From G963667145 sp963676515 [NCBI: Candidatus Cloacimonadota bacterium] (GTDB taxonomy: Bacteria > Cloacimonadota > Cloacimonadia > G963667145), in NCBI GenBank assembly GCA_963676515.1, contig OY781061.1:186001-250000 (forward strand): a DNA stretch of 64,000 nucleotides, in the 5' to 3' direction. The notes beneath the pieces are model-generated. The model was not told the origin of the DNA. It worked only from the letters and a program-made list of their open reading frames with translations, and did not search any database. Below, piece after piece: positions 1-7,421 of this stretch (within the stretch, counting starts at the first letter, position 1; each line of letters starts with the position of its first letter). The position numbers and the translations under genes are program-made.

Positions 1-1
1 A

Positions 2-1282
2 GATTTTTTTGATGATTCCCTTGGCGTAGCTCCACGCATAGGCAAGACGCTCGTCGAAAGTTGAAATGCCGTTTTCAGCTATATTCTGCTTGCCCATGCG
101 AATATCGTAAACATAGCCTTCCACATATTTTTCCATTCCCAGTTTTTCCAGCAATATCCCCCCGATAAGTCCGATGCTCATCCCTGTGATGACATAAACA
201 AATGCCAGCTGTCCACCTACGGCGGAAGCAAAAACGAGAATAGCTATTTCGTTAATCATCGGCGAGGTAATAAGAAAAGCCATCGTGACTCCAAAAGGGA
301 TGCCAGCTTCGACAAAACCGATGAAAAGCGGGATGGAAGAACAAGAGCAAAAGGGAGTAATCGCTCCCAAAAGCACCGCCATAATGTAAGCCAGCCACTT
401 AGGTTTTCCTTCCAGATATTGGCGAACCTTCTCAGGGTTTAGTTTGGAGCGGAAAAAAGAGACTGCCGTCGTCATCGCTGTCAAAAGAAAGAAAATTTTG
501 CTAACATCTTCGATGAAAAAATGCAAAGCCTCTGCCAAATGCGTGCCACTTTCCAGAGCGAAAATATTGTAAACAATAAAATCTGCCAGCAAAGTAAACC
601 ACGAGAGAATATTTAGACCAAAACCAAGCGTGGTTACTAAATAGTAAACACCTCCTATTACGAAAACCCAACCTGTTATCTTTCTAGCCCATTTCTCGAA
701 TAAAACAATCTTGCTGTAAACTTTCACAATGTTTTTAATACTAAACGCCAGAATAAAAGCCAAAACCAAAACTGGCAAACCCGTACCTATTCCGTACAAA
801 ATCAGCGAAAACACATTTCCTTTGGTTTGGATAAGATTGCCTAAAAACAAAGCCGCAGAGACAGGGCATAAAGCAAGTGCAAAGAAAATTCCCAGCAGAA
901 AAGCTCCTATCAAACCTTGTTTTTCCATATTTTTTTGCGAATCTTCTTTTAAGCCGAATTTAGGAAGTTTTATCTTGATAATATCCAAAATCATCAACCC
1001 AACTAAAATTAACGCTGGAGCAACGACATAGGGCATATTATTTTGCAGAAATTGCGAAACAAGCGGTATAGATGAAAAACTGAGCGACAAAGCAAGACCT
1101 AAAATAGTATAGAGTGCTGTTCGCCCCAAAGTATAAAAAATCCCTGAGAGCAAAACATAGTAAGGCTTGCCAACTTTTTGCCCAATATAAGAGATGGCAG
1201 TTATATTTGTCGTGAGCGGACACGGACTGATTGAAGTCAATATCCCTAGCCAGAGTGAAGTTAAAAGTAATCCCATTTCCAT
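2..1282 (-). CDS. ArsG-like (CcdA-type) transporter fused to COG0701/ArsP-type permease, 3' partial
   Basis: The frame stays open from an ATG at 1282 to the left edge (427 codons, no stop seen). Residues 1-225 form a CcdA/DsbD-like membrane domain with ISPCPLTTN near residue 20 and LALCPVSAA further on, the type seen in ArsG aromatic-arsenical efflux proteins. After a short linker the frame continues into a COG0701 (DUF318/ArsP-type) permease with its cysteine signature TPFCSCSSIP at residues 309-318. GGAG in the last codons of the upstream gene serves as ribosome binding site, so the two are translationally linked. Known family role: export of (organo)arsenicals or related thiol-reactive ions across the inner membrane. 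The fusion is read directly; the substrate is inferred from neighbours arsR and arsF. The C-terminus lies outside the window. Confidence 0.85.
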   Translation of the reverse strand, partial: MEMGLLLTSLWLGILTSISPCPLTTNITAISYIGQKVGKPYYVLLSGIFYTLGRTALYTILGLALSLSFSSIPLVSQFLQNNMPYVVAPALILVGLMILDIIKIKLPKFGLKEDSQKNMEKQGLIGAFLLGIFFALALCPVSAALFLGNLIQTKGNVFSLILYGIGTGLPVLVLAFILAFSIKNIVKVYSKIVLFEKWARKITGWVFVIGGVYYLVTTLGFGLNILSWFTLLADFIVYNIFALESGTHLAEALHFFIEDVSKIFFLLTAMTTAVSFFRSKLNPEKVRQYLEGKPKWLAYIMAVLLGAITPFCSCSSIPLFIGFVEAGIPFGVTMAFLITSPMINEIAILVFASAVGGQLAFVYVITGMSIGLIGGILLEKLGMEKYVEGYVYDIRMGKQNIAENGISTFDERLAYAWSYAKGIIKKI

Positions 1283-1283
1283 T

Positions 1284-1709
1284 TTATTCTCCTTGATCCA
1301 TTAAAAAAGTGTCTATTTCATTTTTCACATAAATTTTGAATTTATTCTCGTCTCTCAAATAATTCCAGATTTTATCCAAATTTTTATAACTCACTTCTTT
1401 GCCATCTTTTATCTTTACGATAACTACAGATTTTGCATAAAGTTCATAATCGGTGATAAAATGCTTATTTTCCGACTTCTGCACATCTACAATTCTCAAC
1501 TCCAGCTTATCCTTAAAGTTTTCTTCAAAAACTTCTTTCGTGTATTTTTCTATTTTCAGGCACGAGGTGCATCTCACATTGCTGTGGAAATAATAAATCA
1601 CCGATTTTGCAGGTGATTTAGCACTTAAATTCAGCTCATTCTCTTTCCCTTTACAGCTCGTCACAAAAAAGAGTATCGCTATTAAAAGCAAAGAATACTT
1701 TCTAATCAT
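1284..1709 (-). CDS. arsF: ArsF-family lipoprotein (nitroreductase/arsenic-operon subunit)
   Basis: 141-aa lipoprotein. The start at 1709 is chosen because AAGGAG lies 5 nt upstream and the protein then opens with a signal peptide and lipobox ending at C19 (FFVTSC). A longer frame exists upstream but has no comparable ribosome site. The mature part carries YYFHSNVRCTSC (C47, C50), a thioredoxin-like CxxC layout typical of proteins named ArsF in arsE-arsF-arsG clusters, where ArsE/F act in nitro-reduction of aromatic arsenicals. It overlaps the end of arsR by 8 nt and stops 2 nt before the ArsG-like gene, so the three form one operon. Membrane-anchored periplasmic location is inferred from the lipobox. 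No ArsE-like partner is visible in the window. Confidence 0.75.
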   Translation of the reverse strand: MIRKYSLLLIAILFFVTSCKGKENELNLSAKSPAKSVIYYFHSNVRCTSCLKIEKYTKEVFEENFKDKLELRIVDVQKSENKHFITDYELYAKSVVIVKIKDGKEVSYKNLDKIWNYLRDENKFKIYVKNEIDTFLMDQGE

Positions 1710-2019
1710 TTTTCGCTCCTTGTTGGCAACTGCAGTTGAATTTGCGACAATCATCTATCAAAAAATCACCCAGCGATTTGATAAAATCACAATTTGCATA
1801 ATAATGAATGAACTTGCCTTGTTTCTCTTTTCTTATTAGTTTCGCATTTCCCAGCTCTTTTAGATGAAAAGAGAGATTGGAGTTCGTCATATCAAGCTTT
1901 TTCACCAGATTGCAAGGACAAAGTCCCTCTTGTCCAAACTTTACCAGTTCTTTGAGAATTTTCACTCTGCTCTCTTGTGCTAAAGCACTAAAAGCTTTCA
2001 CCAATGTTTTATAATCCAT
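1702..2019 (-). CDS. arsR: ArsR/SmtB-family metalloregulator
   Basis: 105-aa winged-helix repressor. Residues 40-70 form the ArsR recognition region (NLVKKLDMTNSNLSFHLKEL). Cysteines that could bind As(III)/Sb(III) are C34 and C36 (CPC) and a C-terminal cluster C91, C96, C98 (DDCRKFNCSC). I start at 2019 (MDYKTLV) because the upstream extension is short, unlike family N-termini, and AGGTGG lies just upstream of this ATG. First gene of the arsR-arsF-arsG-like operon. By family knowledge it represses the operon until arsenical binds. The upstream 2020-2147 interval would hold promoter and operator, but I could not define them. Confidence 0.88.
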   Translation of the reverse strand: MDYKTLVKAFSALAQESRVKILKELVKFGQEGLCPCNLVKKLDMTNSNLSFHLKELGNAKLIRKEKQGKFIHYYANCDFIKSLGDFLIDDCRKFNCSCQQGAKND

Positions 2020-2147
2020 TTCGATTCCACCTGGGGACAATTCAATATTTTTAGAAATGTTGTAAAGTTAATAACTAAAGTTTCGTTAAAAAATTATTTT
2101 TGATTTAAAAAGGTTAGCTGTAAAATCAAACTAGCAGAGAGAAATTT

Positions 2148-3245
2148 CTAATCGGCAAAGCAAATGCCCACTCCTCTGGCTGTCTTGACCATATCGGACT
2201 TCTCATCAACCAAATTATAAGTAGCAATAGCTTTGCTCAGGCAAACCGACTCTATCCTCTTGTGATTGACGACCACCATTTTTCCGTACTCTTTGTCCAG
2301 CACCATTTGAAATGCTTTCACACCAAATTGAGCGGCAAGATTGCGATCAAAGGGGTTTGGTCTGCCGCCTCGCTGCAAATGTCCCAAAACTGATGTCCGT
2401 ATGTCTGCCAATATCTCTGGGTCGGCTCTTAACTCTTTTTCTAATTGCAAACCAATACCGCCCAAAACATGCGACATATGCCCTACTTCCTGGCTTTTAC
2501 TGCCGACGGAACTTCCACCTTTTTCTTTCGCTCCCTCGGCTACCACCAATATCAAAAATCCTTTCTCCAAAAGCCTTTTCTTTACCTTCGCTTTGAGAAT
2601 CGCCATATCATAGGGAATCTCAGGGATGATGCAAATCTCTGCTCCAGCAGCCAAGGAGCTGTGCAACGCTATCCAGCCAGCGTCTCTACCCATTACCTCC
2701 AAGATAAGCACTCTGTGGTGCGATGCTGCGGTCGTGACCAACTTGTCGATAGCGTCCGTGGCTACATCGACAGCTGTGGAGAATCCAAAGGTGAAGTCTG
2801 TGCAAGAGAGGTCGTTGTCGATAGTTTTGGGTACTCCGACTATATTTAGCCCTTTCTCAAAAAGTTTTTGGCTGATCGCCTGCGAACCGTCTCCTCCGAT
2901 GCTGATTACCGCAGTGAACCCTGCTTCTGTTAGCTCTCTTATCATTAGGTCAGATCTGTCTTCCAGTACTGTCTTCCCTTGGCTATCTGTCACAGGGAAA
3001 GCAAAAGGGCCGCCTTTGTTCGTCGTGCCCAAGATAGTACCGCCCTGCACATGAATGCCAGAGACTACCTCTTTATCGAGCCTTATCAGTCGCCATGGCT
3101 GCTGCAACACCCCGTTGAAGGCGTCCACACTGCCCCATATCTCCCAATCATCTTCTCGACTGGCTCTTTTCACTATGGCTCTTATTACAGCGTTGAGTCC
3201 GGGACAATCTCCTCCCCCGGTTGCTATTAAACATTTTTTCTTCAT
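2148..3245 (-). CDS. pfkA: 6-phosphofructokinase, G104/K124 type (probably ATP-dependent)
   Basis: 365-aa PfkA-superfamily enzyme phosphorylating fructose 6-phosphate at C1. The N-terminal glycine loop (ATGGGDCPGLN) is followed by GGDGS at 117-121 and PKTIDND at 139-145. The catalytic aspartate equivalent is D143. In E. coli numbering position 104 is Gly (here G120), which permits ATP, while position 124 is Lys (here K140), seen in PPi enzymes and in trypanosomatid-type ATP enzymes. I infer ATP as phosphoryl donor, without certainty. The second PFK lies upstream on the same strand with a 91-nt gap, so co-transcription is possible. Start supported by GAGG 5 nt upstream. Confidence 0.93.
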   Translation of the reverse strand: MKKKCLIATGGGDCPGLNAVIRAIVKRASREDDWEIWGSVDAFNGVLQQPWRLIRLDKEVVSGIHVQGGTILGTTNKGGPFAFPVTDSQGKTVLEDRSDLMIRELTEAGFTAVISIGGDGSQAISQKLFEKGLNIVGVPKTIDNDLSCTDFTFGFSTAVDVATDAIDKLVTTAASHHRVLILEVMGRDAGWIALHSSLAAGAEICIIPEIPYDMAILKAKVKKRLLEKGFLILVVAEGAKEKGGSSVGSKSQEVGHMSHVLGGIGLQLEKELRADPEILADIRTSVLGHLQRGGRPNPFDRNLAAQFGVKAFQMVLDKEYGKMVVVNHKRIESVCLSKAIATYNLVDEKSDMVKTARGVGICFAD

Positions 3246-3336
3246 CTTAACCTCTTCGTATTTTGGTTTGGACTACAAAAAAAGCTCTTTTCTTATTATG
3301 GAAAAAAGCTCTTTTAAATTTAAGACAGACAACGGT

Positions 3337-4539
3337 TTACAACTTTTCTACCTTGGGTGCTCTCAAACGATTGGGCAATCTAAATCCAGAACCTACAAGT
3401 GGTCGCAAATAGTAGATAAATTCTTGGCTTATGTTGTTACCATTTTCGTTGATAAATTCATCGGGCATTGTTCTGGTCTTCCCAGCCACTTCTTTGATGT
3501 TTATCAGTTTGTAATCGACAGAATAAAGTCCAGTGCGGCGAATACTCATAGAGCCATCGACCTTGTGCCATATGGCATACTGCACTGCTCTTTCTGCGAT
3601 CTCTCTTGCCTCGTTTTGATCCACATCGGATACACAGCCAGCAAATGACCTCTGTAAATAGCCAAAAGTGTCGGCTCTCACTCTGGAAATATTAGTGCTT
3701 TTGCGAACATAGTCTGCCAGCAAATCGCCCAAAGCTCCACAGCCGGAGAGTTGCACATTGCCATGTGCATCGCACTCTTGGTGTTTTTGCAGCTTGGTGA
3801 TAATTTCTTTGCCGTTTTTGTCAACTATACCTTCTGAGACAGCGACTACACAACGACCAAATTTTTTGTAAACTTCCATAATATCACCCACGAACTTCCT
3901 TTTGTCGAAAGCTCTCTCTGGCAAGTAAATGAGATGCGGACCATCGTCGGGATATTTTTTCGCCAGACAAGAGGCTGCCGTGAGCCAGCCCGCGTGGCGA
4001 CCCATTACTACACCGATATACACCCCTGGCAAAGCTCTATTGTCCAGATTTGCCCCCATAAAAGCCTGAGCCACGAATCTGGCTGCCGATCCATATCCCG
4101 GAGTGTGGTCATTAGCCACCAAGTCGTTATCAACCGTCTTGGGAATGTGGATAGCTCGAAAGGCATAATTGTCTTTTTTTGCTTCGTCTTTGACAATGCG
4201 GACTGTATCGGATGAGTCGTTGCCACCTATATAGAAAAAATAGCGGATATCATATTTTTTGAGCACCGCAAAAATTCTTTTACAATAGGCGGCATCAGGC
4301 TTGATTCTTGTAGATTTGAGGGCTGAAGACGGTGTAAGAGCTACCTGCTCCAGATTGTGAGTGGTTTCTTGTGTAAGATCCAAGAAATTCTCCTCAACTA
4401 TTCCTTCCAAACCGTTGAGAGCACCATACACTCTTGTTACCTGCCGAAATTTCCTAGATTCTAATACCACCCCCACAAGAGACTGATTTATCACAGCTGT
4501 AGGACCTCCACCCTGTGCTACTAAAACTTTACCTTCCAT
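3337..4539 (-). CDS. pfp: Diphosphate-dependent phosphofructokinase
   Basis: 400-aa PFK of the PPi-using type: reversible conversion of fructose 6-phosphate plus PPi to fructose 1,6-bisphosphate. GGNDS (105-109) puts Asp at the position that blocks ATP (E. coli 104; here D108), and PKTVDND (133-139) supplies the Lys (K134) that favours pyrophosphate; D137 is the catalytic base equivalent. The MGRHAGW substrate-binding motif is intact. AAGGAG lies 8 nt before the ATG. With the second PFK downstream on the same strand the cell can choose between energy-saving reversible and committed steps. TTGACA lies 51 nt upstream. Confidence 0.93.
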   Translation of the reverse strand: MEGKVLVAQGGGPTAVINQSLVGVVLESRKFRQVTRVYGALNGLEGIVEENFLDLTQETTHNLEQVALTPSSALKSTRIKPDAAYCKRIFAVLKKYDIRYFFYIGGNDSSDTVRIVKDEAKKDNYAFRAIHIPKTVDNDLVANDHTPGYGSAARFVAQAFMGANLDNRALPGVYIGVVMGRHAGWLTAASCLAKKYPDDGPHLIYLPERAFDKRKFVGDIMEVYKKFGRCVVAVSEGIVDKNGKEIITKLQKHQECDAHGNVQLSGCGALGDLLADYVRKSTNISRVRADTFGYLQRSFAGCVSDVDQNEAREIAERAVQYAIWHKVDGSMSIRRTGLYSVDYKLINIKEVAGKTRTMPDEFINENGNNISQEFIYYLRPLVGSGFRLPNRLRAPKVEKL

Positions 4540-4589
4540 TATAATATCTCCTTATTTCGTTGTAATGAACTCTGTCCCAAACAGCTTAG

Positions 4590-4595
4590 TGTCAA
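4590..4595 (-). promoter_or_regulatory. TTGACA box upstream of PPi-PFK
   Basis: Perfect TTGACA (followed by C) on the minus strand, 51 nt from the start codon. No good TATAAT at the normal distance. One of seven such boxes in this window. Confidence 0.35.
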
Positions 4596-4627
4596 GCTAT
4601 AAATAGCTAAAAATTCCCTTGTATAAG

Positions 4628-6616
4628 TTAAAAATCCCAAGTAAGCTCTTCTTTCTTTAGATAAGGTTTGTCTGTGTCCAAACCTTGCCAATAAGTAGGT
4701 GAGAGCTCCATTTTCTCCCAAAGCTCTTGGTAAGAAATCGCAGCCTCTCCATCATAACCCAAAGAGTCTTGAGTGCTAAATGTAGCAGTGAAATCTCCTT
4801 TGTAGTAGCAATCGGCAAAATGATCTGCAGAAACACCCTGCACATTACCGACAATCCAGCCAGCTCTACCACCCTTGGGATAATCGAAAGAATGAGCAGA
4901 GATTCGGTCATTTTCTGTCTGTGCATCGACAAAATTACTCGCCATAAAAGGAGGATTATCTATCGTCATCGAACCCATTATTCCACCTACATTGGCAAAA
5001 TTTGAAGAGAGGGGTCTGCCTTGCAAAAACAAACCTCTTACTATATTGTGTTCTATCTTGGATGCGCCGATAGAACATCCTATCAAGCCTCCTATATCCA
5101 CTGTATTCGCTGAACTCAATGAAAAAAAAGTACCGCTTACCAAGCAATTTTTTATCTCTATTCCTTTATTTTGCAACTCCCCCACCAATGTTCCAGCAGA
5201 AAAAGAAATTGTAGAGTTGTTAAAAAAATACCCTCCATTAAAATTCCTAACCGCTGTCCTAACTATATGATTTTTAGCATTGCCTATCACTCCTATCGAG
5301 CCAAAGGGATTATTTACTCTCACACCAGCTATTTCGTGTCCCATTCCATCAAAAGGGCAATAGTTACATTCCACAAGGCAGTTTTCGGTGTTACCTTTTT
5401 CAGCAGCGTTTATGTCTATTCCCCACATTTTGTTTTCTTGTAAATCACTTGATATCAACTGAATATCTGTTCCCAACTGCAATGTGTCTTTCCCATACAT
5501 TTTTCCATCATTCACCATTTTCGTAAACATTAAAGCTGTGCCAATTTTGGTCACTGGATTGCCTTCGCTATAATCTTTTTGGTCGTGTTCAAACCCTCTA
5601 CGGGTAATAAGATTCTTTGTGTTAATCTTACTATTTATGAGTCTCGGATATTTGCTCTCTGCAGGAAAATCCCAGAAATTAAAGTTAAATTCACTAATAA
5701 GAGCCCAAAAATTAAAATCGGAACAAATCGGAGAAACTTGGGAATTGCAATCTCCCACAAAAAAATTTCCTCCATGCTTGGCAGTCGTTGTACAGTCTCC
5801 CGTGCCTATATAGCTTTCCTCGGCTGTCCAGTTAGGATAATATTTGTAATAATAAGAGTTACTTCGCTTGCTCCAAAGTGCAAAACCTACCTCTCCCCAC
5901 CCGTAGTTTCTCTTCAAGATCCCCTCACCACCTGCTATCCTTCCTACATTACCATTTTTAGTTGGTGAAGTATGCAAATAAAACAAATCCATCATCACCA
6001 CGCAGTTGCTCACCATATGATCAACGCAGTTTTTGCCTACTATTCCTCCCAAATAGACCGAAGGGTCTTCGCTAATAGAAACCAAAGTGTCGTTTACGAC
6101 TAAACAGTTTTCAATATTCCCCAAATTCGCACCAGCTATTACACCCACAAGATTTTTGCCTTGCACCTTGGAATCTGCTACCATACAGTTACTGATAATG
6201 CTACCCGAAAGCACAGTCCCCGTCAAGACACCCACATTGTTCCCCATAGAGCTAACTCTAACATTTTGCAAAGCCAGATTCCTAATACTCCCATCTAAAT
6301 CCTCAAAAACCCCTGCTCCGCCGTCTTCAACATTAATTTGAAAATTGGACAGTGTGAAACATCCTCCCTCAAAAGAACCTCTAAAATTTTTAAAAGGCAA
6401 AAGAGATTCACCTTCTAAATCTATATTATTCCCTAAAATTATCCTCCAGACCAAATCTTCGTTCTGCAACCTCCGATTAGTATTGAACCATCCTAAAAAC
6501 TGCTCTTTTGAATTTATAAGAAGAATAGAATCTTTTTGTACCGCCATAAGAGAGCAATTCAATCCCCCAACCAACACACTAAAAATTAAGAATTTTTTTA
6601 AGCTTAAAATTTTCAT
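4628..6616 (-). CDS. Exported GLUG-repeat-like surface protein
   Basis: 662-aa protein with an N-terminal signal peptide (MKILSLKKFLIFSVLVGG, then a small-residue region). The body consists of repeated beta-solenoid-like units containing GxLVG, NCxV and GGIxG elements (for example NVGVLTG, NLVGVIAG, YLGGIVGK, AGTLVGEL, DIGGLIG, NVGGIMG), resembling GLUG motifs of secreted adhesins and peptidases. No catalytic motif seen. No clear C-terminal sorting domain is visible, so the anchor is unknown. AAAGGTG precedes the ATG. It ends 88 nt before the PPi-PFK start on the same strand. Role inferred as cell surface or secreted; the ligand is unknown. Confidence 0.8.
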   Translation of the reverse strand: MKILSLKKFLIFSVLVGGLNCSLMAVQKDSILLINSKEQFLGWFNTNRRLQNEDLVWRIILGNNIDLEGESLLPFKNFRGSFEGGCFTLSNFQINVEDGGAGVFEDLDGSIRNLALQNVRVSSMGNNVGVLTGTVLSGSIISNCMVADSKVQGKNLVGVIAGANLGNIENCLVVNDTLVSISEDPSVYLGGIVGKNCVDHMVSNCVVMMDLFYLHTSPTKNGNVGRIAGGEGILKRNYGWGEVGFALWSKRSNSYYYKYYPNWTAEESYIGTGDCTTTAKHGGNFFVGDCNSQVSPICSDFNFWALISEFNFNFWDFPAESKYPRLINSKINTKNLITRRGFEHDQKDYSEGNPVTKIGTALMFTKMVNDGKMYGKDTLQLGTDIQLISSDLQENKMWGIDINAAEKGNTENCLVECNYCPFDGMGHEIAGVRVNNPFGSIGVIGNAKNHIVRTAVRNFNGGYFFNNSTISFSAGTLVGELQNKGIEIKNCLVSGTFFSLSSANTVDIGGLIGCSIGASKIEHNIVRGLFLQGRPLSSNFANVGGIMGSMTIDNPPFMASNFVDAQTENDRISAHSFDYPKGGRAGWIVGNVQGVSADHFADCYYKGDFTATFSTQDSLGYDGEAAISYQELWEKMELSPTYWQGLDTDKPYLKKEELTWDF

Positions 6617-6688
6617 CTATATCTTGTCACCTTTCCCTACTTTCTTTCTCTTTTTCATTTTCACGAAAAGCAAATTTACAAAAAATAA

Positions 6689-6694
6689 TGTCAA
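6689..6694 (-). promoter_or_regulatory. TTGACA box upstream of the GLUG-repeat gene
   Basis: TTGACA on the minus strand, 73 nt from the start codon, in a non-coding interval that also serves the divergent acyltransferase gene. Confidence 0.35.
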
Positions 6695-6783
6695 TGATTT
6701 TCTCTTGGTAAAAATTTTACCTTGCTTAACTTCGCAGCTGATTATCAATATTACCCCTTTTTAAATCTCCACCGAAATAAACA

Positions 6784-6810
6784 TTGACACAGCAATCTAT
6801 TTCGTATGCA
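6784..6810 (+). promoter_or_regulatory. Candidate promoter of the DUF374 gene
   Basis: TTGACA at 6784-6789, then TATGCA after a 15-nt spacer (shorter than the usual 17). The gene starts at 6828, giving a very short leader with no obvious ribosome site. Confidence 0.35.
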
Positions 6811-6827
6811 TTGCTTAATATTTAATT

Positions 6828-7412
6828 ATGAAAAATAAACTTTTAATTTTTTTGGAAAAACATTTGGGAGCTTGGCTACTGAGGATTCTGCTCTCAACCT
6901 GCAAAAAAACACAGTACAATCTGCCCACCGATAACAAGATGAAAATTTTTGTGTCATGGCACTGCAATCTCCTAGCTTTTACATATATGCACAGAAATGA
7001 AGATAAAGTAGCGTTGGTGTCTGCATCCAAAGATGGTCAACTGATAGCAGGACCGTTAGAAGTTCTAGGCTTCCACACCATAAGAGGTTCTTCCAGCCGA
7101 AACAGCGTGCTAGCACTCAGGAGTCTGCTCAAAACCGACAAATCTATGGCTATCACCGTCGATGGTCCCAAAGGTCCTCCCTTTAAATGCAAGCCTGGCA
7201 TACTATATCTGGCACAAAAAAGGAAACTCCCTATTATCTGTTGCAGTGCGTGGTTCAGTTCCACTTGGCAGATACCCTCGTGGGACAAACTCAGAATCCC
7301 TAAACCTTTCAGTAGAATTAGCTTAAAATACCATCCCGCTATCCTCATCGGCAAAGATGAAGACATAGAAAAAAAATCAAAGCTGGTCGAAGATAAACTT
7401 AACCAAATTTAA
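6828..7412 (+). CDS. DUF374 lysophospholipid acyltransferase-like protein
   Basis: 194-aa protein of the DUF374 family, related to lipid A and glycerophospholipid acyltransferases. Recognisable motifs: SWHCNLLAF (W44, H45) in the position of the HX4D-type active site, SASKDGQLIAG (65-75), and VDGPKGP (111-117), diagnostic for DUF374. Likely a membrane-associated acyltransferase in envelope lipid synthesis; the acceptor is unknown. Convergent with the nuclease gene downstream (9-nt gap) and divergent from the GLUG-repeat gene. The start codon lacks a Shine-Dalgarno, but upstream alternatives are absent. Confidence 0.88.
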   Translation: MKNKLLIFLEKHLGAWLLRILLSTCKKTQYNLPTDNKMKIFVSWHCNLLAFTYMHRNEDKVALVSASKDGQLIAGPLEVLGFHTIRGSSSRNSVLALRSLLKTDKSMAITVDGPKGPPFKCKPGILYLAQKRKLPIICCSAWFSSTWQIPSWDKLRIPKPFSRISLKYHPAILIGKDEDIEKKSKLVEDKLNQI

Positions 7413-7421
7413 AATAAAAAG

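Noticed and set aside
729-1031. 100-codon plus-strand frame antisense to the ArsG-like domain
   Set aside because: The minus-strand frame encodes a recognisable membrane domain across the whole interval.
4727-5443. Several 80-130 codon plus-strand frames inside the GLUG-repeat gene
   Set aside because: They are antisense to a clear exported protein and look like shadows of its repeats.
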